The notes under the pieces are model-generated. The model saw only the letters and a list, made by a program, of their open reading frames with translations, was not told the DNA's origin and did not search any database. 64,000 nucleotides of DNA, from contig NC_069367.1 in NCBI RefSeq assembly GCF_021730395.1, forward strand, positions 8,926,501 to 8,990,500. The letters run 5' to 3'. This stretch comes from Mercenaria mercenaria (taxonomy: Eukaryota; Mollusca; Bivalvia; Venerida; Veneridae). Positions 55,505 to 64,000 of this stretch are shown one piece after another. Position numbers and translations under genes: made by a program. The first letter of the stretch is position 1. Every line of letters begins with the position of its first letter.

Positions 55505-58500
55505 TTAAATTCTCACGTCCGATTGCTGTCTTCTATGAATATATGGCAAAGACAATGCTAAAAGCGCCCCTACAAAAGACATGGTTCCCAAAAAGTGATA
55601 TGATGCGATGTAATTTCCTGTAGCGTCCCTGAACGAACCTGCAAAAGATAAAACATCTTAGAGGGTAAGGAAAACCTGGAAATAAGTTAATTTTACATGA
55701 AAGCCATCCTCAAGCCATTCATAACGCTGAAAGAATTTTAAAATAGGACCACTATTGAAAACGATATGGCAGTTTGAAATTAAAGGAAATGGCTGATCAT
55801 GAAGGCAGCCATTTTATTGTTCATGGCATCATTAACACACTGCTAAATTCTTTATTTAAAAATAACCTTTTTAATAGACTGATTTTCATATGTTTCTCGA
55901 GTGTAAGGTGTAAAACATGATAATTTCTTTCATTATAGCTGGAAAAAGTAGAGAAATTATTTTACAGATATAAGTAAAATTTAATACAGTTTAAATGTGT
56001 ATATAAAAATTTAATAAATCCGCCATTTGGTTTTTTGTTGCCATGGAAACAAAATGGCCATCAATTTGGCCGAAAATTTAAATGCTCATAACTTTCTCAT
56101 TTTACTTAGATTTTGAAAATACTTTCACTTCTTTAAATGTTTTAAGAAATCCCAGCTGACAAAATTAACGCAAGAACAACGTTACCTTACCCTTTGAGGC
56201 AAATTTTGCGAGTATAATTTTTTTCTATGCAAATGAACATATAGCCATTCGCCTTTCTTCAAAGGTGGTCTTGGTTTCAGGTTTTAAATAAATTTACATG
56301 ATGGTGTCCTTTTCTAAATTAAACATAAAGTGACAATGCACTGTTCCTCAAAATCGTTTAACATAATGAACGTGAAGAAGAATATAAGAGAGAAAAAGAT
56401 ATATTTTAAGAAAGGAAAGACAAATTGGTAAACAATTACCAATAACTGGAAATGTAGACGCAACTGCTACACCGTGACACAACAACGTAAACCCGATACA
56501 GCTCTTCAGCTTGGGTAACGTCAAGTACTCCACGAGAATAACGGGATATGTTGACTGATAGATCTCACAACATAATCCTGAAGAAGTATATTGAAATTAC
56601 AAAATGTATTATAGTTTTGTAATTTTTGAAAATATGTGAACCGACGTATTGTTTCACATCATCGATAACTTAAATGTACGGAAAACAGGAAAGCAATTCC
56701 TTTTGAACGTTTTGGCATCAGTCAGCTATTTACAAAAACCAAAACGAACCTTCTGATTCTCGGCATTTATAACATTAATCAGTTCAGAATTTTAGCTGCA
56801 TGAAATTAAAGAGCGAGCAGCGACTGTAAAAGAAATGCCGGCGGGTGCAATCCGCACGATCAAACCTTTTCATATTGTACCGGTACTGGTTTGTATATCC
56901 GGGTAGCGAACTCAGGGCTGGTATAGACTTTGGCATCTGTTAACCATCAAGCCTAAGTTCGTTCTAACACGACACGATTTGTTTCCCTATTACATAAAGA
57001 GGACCGAAAGTGAAACGACATTATTCAACAAAATCACTGTTTATACGTCACAAAGATTACGTCATAGTTTCAAACGTCAATTATATAAAGAGTTGTGTCT
57101 AAAATGAATATAACGGGCAAGTGAATTGTGGAAGTCGAAGATAAAGAGGAATTTAGTCATCTTTGAAACTATGTTAAAATCAAAATATATATCCCAACCA
57201 ATGATTTTCTCTTGAAGAAAATGAGTGTATGTCGTTCAGATGTGTATTATTACATTACAATTTCATAGCATCTGACCTCCAAACAATGATTCAATCAACG
57301 ACAATTCACTGTTTGAGATATAGATTCTATTTCTAAAATCACAGTTCTAAAAGAAGTATTTTCTTCACAGGTGTTATATAGTTTGAGCCTTGGCACATTT
57401 TGTTCCAATCGAAGTCAACAATGTACTGTAGTCGTACTAAGGTATCAGTTATTCAAGATTAGATCTAATACAACTTTTTTTATCTTGAAAAAGTGTCAAG
57501 TGTCATTCTTACCAAATATTACAGCAACGAAAACCAATAAAGGGAAGGTCTTGATGAATCTAACACAATGCGCTGTTACCCCAGCAAGAGCTGATACCAC
57601 AGCTAACAGTGTAGTCAATTTCACATATTTTCTGTCGGCAAATAAAGCGCAAAGAATTCTAGAGAACATCCCAACACCACCTGCAATTGACATCAGTAAT
57701 CCAATTCGTTCAGCACTAATACCGAGATCTCTAGATAATGGAGCTAAAAACATCGGAGGTAGAAGAGTTGTTGGCGCCATCATGGCCGCCATAAGTAAGA
57801 ACACCGGAAACACCAGTGATCTGAACAAGGTTAAGTCGTATGAGGCCTTCAGTCTTCTCCGAAATGATGCTTTCTTATTTTTGTTTCTCGGAGTGTCAAT
57901 GACGGGTCCGCAGATTACGTCTGCACTAGAACATAGTGCTACTTGTGACCTTGACAACGAGACAGCAAGACTATTCAAGGGGGACAACCCCTCCTGTGAA
58001 TTTTGTGAGGACGAACTTGTTCGTCTGTTACCATGGGACCATGATCTATTACGCGGTAATAATGGTGAGTTTGACATTTTCTTTGTATGCGTTTGTTGAT
58101 CACATTCATCAAAACGCATTAATTCAGATGTAGACGGAGTGTTGTCTGCACTCTGTTGCATTTTTTCTTTGTTTTCCTTCTCTAACACTAACTGTGTTGG
58201 AATCTCGTCTGTTTTATTACTTTCAGATTAAACTCTATTTCCAATACTGTTTATACTGTTTAACATAGCATTATCTTTCACTGGAAGAAGAAGAAGATTT
58301 TCACTCTCTAGGATGTCGCCACCTTCTTTGATATCCTTTGTGGTTTCTTCTGTTTTATTTGTTTTCAATTTATGTCGTTTGAAAGATTTAACTGGCCTAA
58401 ATAAAGCAGCAGTTACAAGTATATTTAATGCCATCCCAGCTATTATCATTAAAGTCCCGGTATACCCGATGTCCTCAAATAATGCCGACAAGATAGGAGC

Positions 58501-60550
58501 AAAGACAAACCAACCGACATTAGATCCACTAAAGGCCAAACCGGTGGCCAGGCCGCGCCTTTTATCGAAATATTCTCCAATTGTGGCTATGACTGATGGG
58601 TAACTGATGGCAGTTCCTAAACCTAAAAAAAGGCGGAAATTATAACCAGTTAATGATATACTTTCTTGTATTCTTTTAAACTAAATCAGGTTATAACAAA
58701 ATTAACACCAGTGTCTGCATTTAAGGCGGATTTTTTCATCTAGCTTCTACTATAATTACTTGCTGAAGTTTATAACCCATAATCATCAACGTTCAAGGTG
58801 TGACCTTCAGACTTAAGACATTAAAATGCAAATGTATTTTAAAACTTGTTTACATTTTTACTCACAATGCCAATCGGCAATTTCCGTGCGACTACGTATT
58901 CTCGCGAACACGCTATTTCGGCATTTTTGGTCATAACAGAAAATCGGCATTGCAGGCCCACTACTTAACCTGACAAAAGCAGCAAACACCACATGTCTTC
59001 ACCAAGTATACATTATAACAATTTGTTTTGCACTCGCACAACATAACAATGTGTTTAAATTAATTTTCCATTTAAATACGTGTCTTTAAAAAGAAAAATG
59101 CGTATGTCCAAAGGGCACATGAACCTCACTCCTGTCATTATATGGTTATTTTTGACTTAGCAAAGGGTCAGACCTCTGGTCTGACTGCGTGAAAGCCAAA
59201 TTAAAACACAAGCTGCACAACTTCACTTGCTAAATTATAGTAATTCTATGATGTCTGATGACTCCAGATGAGATTTATTGAGATAAGACATTAATTCGGA
59301 TAGACGGAAGGACATGGAAATATCTAAGTGAACCCTCCCCACGCCCTCACTCACATTTACTCAGAACAAGACTGAGAGACCGAAAAATAGCGAATGAATT
59401 TACCTTCCAGAAATCCAATTGATGCAAACAACATGCGTATATCTGTAGAGAAAGCTGATATGATGTGAGATGTAGTGAAAACCAAAGCCCCAAGCGTGAT
59501 GGACATACGGCTAGACAAGAACTCTGTTCCCACAGTCGTAATAACCAAGGCTGCAAAAATGAACAAAGCAATTCTTTGATCACCACAAAGTAAACACTTT
59601 TTTTAAATATGATTACAAAGTGTTCCTATGAGCACTCGGATTGTACATGTACACTGGTGTGTAGCATAAAATTTAGAAGGCAAGTGTTTTGCCTATGGAC
59701 TTTTTTACCCTGCTTAAACATAATATAAAATATGCATTGAATGCCTCACTCGTCAAGAAATGAAATCGACTTTAATAAAGGTTTTAATTCAACCAACTTT
59801 GTATACAGAAATTTTGACAAAAGAAAAGCAAATTTATTACACGAAAAACTCATAACAAGGTTTTGCATAGTTGTCAGGAGAGACGTGACAGAGGCCGTTG
59901 ATCCGAACCTATCCTGGATGGCCACAAAAATGATTCCAAAATTCTTCTTTATACCTCCAAATATTGCCAAATAAAGTGCTGCTCCTGCAAAAAATACACA
60001 GACGATAAACTCTGGATATAGTTTTCAAAGACCACATTAATATTAAAAATCATTCCAACAAATTTATTTATGTTATAAAAAAAAAACATTTGCCAATGGG
60101 CTTATCTGTTCTATTGTAGGAACACTAAACTATACAATTGCGCTTCAAAATCATTGTACATTGGAAATATTACAAATTTTAAGTCATAGACATCTATTCT
60201 AGAACAAGATCCCAGAGCAGGTTAATTTTCAAAGAGCAGACAAAAAAAAAGAACAGAAAAAAACATATTTAATATATTGAAAACAAAGAATAATAGTATA
60301 GTTGCCACCTACCAGCGAGTACTACCCACGCCCAACCTCGATCTATCGGTAAACTTTCATTTTCATTAGTGTCTGGATTGTCTTCAACACTTTTAATTTC
60401 CCCTTGTGTTTCAAACTCATCTTTTTCTGCAGTATTACAAGACGCTGTTTCTTGGCACTTGTCCGTTTCCTCGTCATTGACAGTCTCGGGCCTAAGTTTA
60501 ACGTCCACATAGGCGTTAAGTGGCACCTCTATCGTTTTGCCAGTTGCCAT
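55505..60550 (-). CDS. SLC16 (monocarboxylate-transporter-like) gene, 6 coding exons, in-frame TAA at codon 305
   Basis: Exons on the minus strand are 60550-60313, 59984-59850, 59550-59404, 58622-57513, 56577-56440 and 55638-55505. All internal phases are 1 and all introns GT-AG (intron 2 donor GTTTTT is weak), giving 1902 nt and 633 codons. The two MCT signatures are present: DRGWAWVV at 70-77 at the start of TM1, and YFDKRRGLATGLAFSG at 191-206. Six helices precede a long Ser/Asn/Lys-rich loop (about 275-440), and six follow. The family moves monocarboxylates or related solutes across the plasma membrane, often with protons. The single large exon 4 has TAA at 58230-58228 (codon 305, inside the loop), with the frame open on both sides. 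Either the allele is a null, or an unrecognised 90-nt intron (58281-58192, GT...AG, length divisible by three) removes it, or the base is wrong. Otherwise the sequence is free of damage. Confidence 0.85.
56968..57320. repeat. Dispersed block shared with FMO intron 2
   Basis: CACGATTTGTTTCCCT, AAAATCACTGTTTATACG, AGCATCTGACCTCCAAACAA and CACTGTTTGAGATATAG in the same order as 11103-11400. It lies in transporter intron 4. Confidence 0.5.
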
Positions 60551-60581
60551 TTTACGGCGAATACAATTGTATTTTATAATC
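60551..60581 (-). other. 5' UTR part of the transporter start exon
   Basis: A strong acceptor (TTTTTACGTTTCAG) sits 31 nt above the ATG, so the leader must be spliced from an upstream exon. Confidence 0.65.
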
Positions 60582-61075
60582 CTGAAACGTAAAAATGTGA
60601 GTGGAAAAAAAAACAAGAACGGTCACTTATGCGACAATACCTTTTTCCGATACTATTGCTTAACTAATCTTATACTAGCAAAATATCAGGATTATTCCCG
60701 ATGGAAATTTTTTCTACCAGTATGATATGTCTTTGCGGGAAAAAAGTTCCATAATTTCGTTTCAAAGATTTAACCGCGTTGCTTGTTATTCATAATTATG
60801 GTGTTTTTTTTTTCAAAGATAAACTAAGTGTTTAAAAAATAGTCCACATAAAAAAATCTAAAATATTTTAACACTGCAGTAAATAAGTAAACCAACGGGA
60901 TTCTTTTTATATAAAAATATCTAAATACAAACGTAACATTGTTTTTTATTACAAACTATGTATCCTTCGCGGACGACTGAACGTAAATTGGGGGCATATA
61001 TTCTTCTTATACTTTATATATAACATGAATGCATGATGCAATCACAGAAATTATAGGTACTCCCCCTTAACTTAC

Positions 61076-61125
61076 CTTGAATAAGTAATTTTCCATATCC
61101 AGACAGGCTGACTATTTACACTCTC
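61076..61125 (-). promoter_or_regulatory. Candidate non-coding first exon of the transporter (proximal)
   Basis: On the minus strand CAGCCTGTCTGGATATGGAA leads to TTATTCAAG before a perfect GTAAGT donor (61075-61070). The upstream limit is unknown. It fits the acceptor at 60582 with a 0.5-kb intron. Confidence 0.5.
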
Positions 61126-61448
61126 TTACATAAGCCCGAGAACTTAAACTTTATGAAGTTCATTTATTAATTATTCTAATTATTTTATGAATAATTTAAC
61201 ATCAAATTAACTTGCAACGTATGATGCGCTAATCATGCTCAAAAATATCTGTATAACCTGTAAATAAGTCAATTGATTTGTATGCGTCAGGTGAAGGCTG
61301 CGTTTCATTTTGCTCTTACATATTTCATAAGTTTAAAGTAATTTGTTGTAGCTCGATTGTGATGAAAGCTTCAAGCTTATTTGAACATCTCTCGAGTCCG
61401 CTCCCTGGAAAAAAAACAATACTTGTGTCACATGAAAAGACGTGGTCA

Positions 61449-61655
61449 CGACCCCAGTGGGTTCGAGCCTCACTCGGGGCGTTGAATTCTTCATGTGAGG
61501 AAGCCATCCAGCTGGCTTGCGGAAGGTCGGTGGTTCTACCAAGGTGCCCGCTCGTGATGAAATAATCCACGGAGGGGCACCTTGGGTCTTCCTCCACCAC
61601 CAAAGCTGGAAAGTCGCCATATGACCTATGATTGTGTGGGTTCGACGTTAACCAC
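61449..61655 (+). mobile_element. SINE S1, followed by C and A tracts
   Basis: CAGTGGGTTCGAGCCTCACT to GTGTGGGTTCGACGTTAACC, then runs of C and A (61665-61725). The tRNA head upstream of box B is missing. Confidence 0.85.
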
Positions 61656-61659
61656 TCCC

Positions 61660-61726
61660 CCCCCTCAACCCCCCCCCCCCCCCCAAAAAAAAAAAAACAA
61701 AAACAAAAAAAAACAGAAAAAAAAAC
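61660..61726. repeat. Poly-C / poly-A low-complexity tract
   Basis: C-runs then A-runs with single C interruptions at the tail of the SINE. Confidence 0.9.
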
Positions 61727-62187
61727 CCGACCCCAGCAGGGCTCAAACTCTATACCCAAAGGTTGAGGGGCCGACACCTTAATCACTAAACCACCGATTC
61801 TCTCTTTGCAACAATAGCAAGTAGACGGTAGTTCTATTGAATTGATTGTTAATATCTTTAGTTAAAGTTTTAAACGCTTTATTTATTTTTTTTTTGCGAT
61901 TTAACCGTGTTTCCTGTCAATCGTATGTTTTTTATAGACGAAGCAAGTGTCAAATCATTATCCACTTAAGAAATTATAAACATATTTGCAAACAAGTTTT
62001 CTTACAACAAAATATACATCTATCGCGGACGACTATACGTTAACCAGCGGCATCTATGCTTATGCTCTAATTCGTTATAAATCATTTACATTTATAGATC
62101 ATACATCTTAAAAAACAACATAACACAAGATTGAATTAGGCTAGAGGGATCGTTAGCAAAACCGTCGAAAAATAAAGAACAGGAAAA

Positions 62188-62277
62188 TTACCAGCCTCCG
62201 CGCAGCCTTATTGCAAAACATTCGTTTATTGTAACGATAAGCGGAAATAACACTGCGTTGAAGGCTGGAAATTTACT
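62188..62277. repeat. 90-bp foldback
   Basis: AAATTACCAGCCTCCGCGCAG at the left pairs with CTGCGTTGAAGGCTGGAAATTT at the right in about 18 of 22 positions. Confidence 0.6.
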
Positions 62278-63437
62278 ATAGGTATGTTAAATTTACATTT
62301 AGCATAATAACTATAAATATAAACATAACATGAACTTTACATATGAAGTAAAAAGCAACACACATTTAAATTACACAATATATTTGAATTATACTATCAA
62401 TGAGACTGTTTTTATAAACACCAGTTTGCTGTACATTTAATTTCTCATCATATCTTCTAGGACGTAACCGTACAATGCTTTCTCAGACTCGCTCTTCCAT
62501 CTTCTGTGTTTTTTAAAAAGTCTATCTGGTATATTGTTAATTGCGCTTACTGTCTTAAACTTTGTGTTCCATATTCGTGTCTCTTAGAATTTCTCTACAT
62601 CGAGTATAGGACAAACGATTCGATTTCCGAAATACGTAATCTTTACGTTTCTTTACGGAAAGAAAGTTGTTGGAATATATAACAGTCATCACTTAAAGAA
62701 ATATTACCCTTTTTAAAGTACAACTGTAAAATGTTAAAAAGGCAAGTATTATTTTCAGTTTTAGAAATCTTAACTTTTTTTCCTTCATTCGATTGATCTA
62801 CTTTGCTTGACTTGATACTCAGTCCTAAATAGCTTTCATTAAACAAAATGTCAGAACTTTTAAGATTTTACAATTCTGAAACTCTTAAAAAGCCAGAAAA
62901 TCCTAATGTGACTAAAACCAATGACCTTAAATAGTATAAATGTTCGTAATTTGGAAGATGTCTACTGAACATTTTTAAAATGATATCGGACGTTCCACAA
63001 CGTTTACACGAAAGTAACTATTTTCGAATTGCGTGGATTTTTTTACTTTTTAGATGTATTAGACTTAGAGAAAGAAGAGAGATAGCTGGAGTATTAAGTT
63101 ACTATCAAAATGAAATATAACACTCTGTCAGTCATATTTAGCTAAAACCGGTTGAATGAAATGTTAATTGAAGTGAAAAAGAAGTAATGATGAAACACTG
63201 AAATATGTACTTCCTTATACTACATCGTCCAGAGAAGTATATATATATATAATAAAGATTATCTAACATTTTTCTGCGCAATACGGTACGTACCGCCCGG
63301 TAAACATATTGGACTTACCCAGCTGTTCGTAAAATTTGCATTTCGAACAGGAAGTCGTCCACATTTATCGCCATAAATGATACACCATGCGTAAATTATG
63401 CGATCACATAAATTATATGGACGTGCCCATAACCTAC

Positions 63438-63480
63438 CTGGAACAATTCATCCAGATAGACTGATTAACACACTATCTGG
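63438..63480 (-). promoter_or_regulatory. Candidate non-coding first exon of the transporter (distal)
   Basis: CAGTCTATCTGGATGAATTG TTCCAG precedes a GTAGGT donor (63437-63432). It resembles the proximal candidate (CAGCCTGTCTGGATATGGAA), as expected for duplicated first exons. Confidence 0.4.
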
Positions 63481-63530
63481 GAGAGAAAAAAAACAAAAAC
63501 AAAACAAAAACAAACAAACAAAGAAACGAT
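63480..63530. repeat. (CAAA)n-like low-complexity tract
   Basis: A-rich run with ACAAAACAAAAAC units, next to the distal first-exon candidate. Confidence 0.8.
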
Positions 63531-63787
63531 AATTAAACTTTGTCAACAACGTTTACTTGTTCATGCATTGTATTTTTATAAACAACGCTTCGTGAATAAT
63601 TCATGCTCAAAATGTATATTTTTCTTTTTTGCATTGATTTATACGCGCAAGGTGAAGGTTGCATTTCATAAAAAATTCTGAATCTCGTCTATACAATTAC
63701 AACGGGTGCACTGAAGTATGACAGTGAGGAGTACTTTCTATATTAATGTACAATAGGATATATTTTGCTGTAAAGTTGCTTGACATT

Positions 63788-64000
63788 TGAGCCGCACCAT
63801 GAGAAAACCAACTTAGTGCATTCGCGACCAGCATGGATCCAGACCAGCCGGTCAGGATCCATACTGTTCGCTAACGATTTCCCTATTCGCAATAGGATTT
63901 GAAAGTGAACAGTATGGATCCTGACCAGACTGCGGGGATTTGCAGGCTGGTCTGGATTCATGCTGGTCGCATATGCACTATGTTGGTTTTCTCATGGTGC
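63788..64000. mobile_element. Foldback MITE F1 running to the window edge
   Basis: TTGAGCCGCACCATGAGAAA at the left. The right arm reaches TTCTCATGGTGC at base 64000, so only the last few bases are outside. Confidence 0.85.

Larger units (their letters stand above)
61990..63690. repeat. Diverged duplicate of transporter upstream region 60930-61310
   Basis: TCGCGGACGACTATACGTTA (62027) echoes TCGCGGACGACTGAACGTAA (60967). TTGATTTATACGCGCAAGGTGAAGG-type sequence (about 63637) echoes 61275. The intervening 62100-63340 is extra AT-rich DNA with no gene recognised, containing a 90-bp foldback at 62188-62277. Confidence 0.55.

Noticed and set aside
57371-58099. 242-codon plus-strand open frame
   Set aside because: It is the antisense of transporter exon 4, which has the SLC16 motifs and splice sites; the plus frame matches nothing.

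Overview
The window looks like nuclear DNA of a bivalve mollusc, probably a heterodont clam. The support is an AT-rich sequence with large introns, a secreted coiled-coil plus C1q-domain gene in two copies (C1q proteins are greatly expanded in bivalves), and dense tRNA-derived SINEs, foldback MITEs and a pearl/Helentron-like tandem-repeat element of the kind known from bivalves. The species assignment is inference.

Left part (1-15340, minus strand): a tandem pair of flavin-containing monooxygenase (FMO) genes. Only coding exon 1 of the left paralogue is in the window (269-456). The right paralogue is complete: ten coding exons from 13460 down to 4069 join without a frame break into a 526-residue protein with FAD and NADPH dinucleotide motifs, the FMO fingerprint and a C-terminal membrane anchor. 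Its introns are full of mobile elements, two families of which share a hairpin core with apparent compensatory changes.

Middle-left (15340-25290): no convincing host gene. It holds an element built from GGGCCAACGTTGGCCC-type palindromes, a 27-bp minisatellite, SINEs (one with a clear 13-bp target duplication) and more MITEs.

Right part (25290-61140): a segmental tandem duplication of about 14.2 kb. The basic block is [C1q gene, +] - [linker with pieces of an unidentified minus-strand gene, SINEs and LINE relics] - [SLC16 monocarboxylate-transporter gene, -]. Block A (25290-39510) has a C1q gene without a visible signal peptide and only the last two transporter exons, decayed. Block B (39511-about 48913) has a C1q copy that keeps the signal peptide and a TATA box but is broken by a 351-bp transposon and frame slips. 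A truncated LINE (about 48914-50257) lies at the B/C junction. Partial block C (50258 onward) runs into the full transporter gene (55505-60550, six coding exons, 633 codons), which carries an in-frame TAA at codon 305 in its large cytoplasmic loop. Upstream of it are two related candidate non-coding first exons (near 61076 and 63438).

The FMO, C1q and transporter genes have no evident joint pathway: oxidation of xenobiotics or metabolites at the ER, a secreted recognition protein, and membrane solute transport. They are linked here by duplication. No rRNA, intact tRNA gene, CRISPR array, retrovirus-like or Polinton-like element was recognised.
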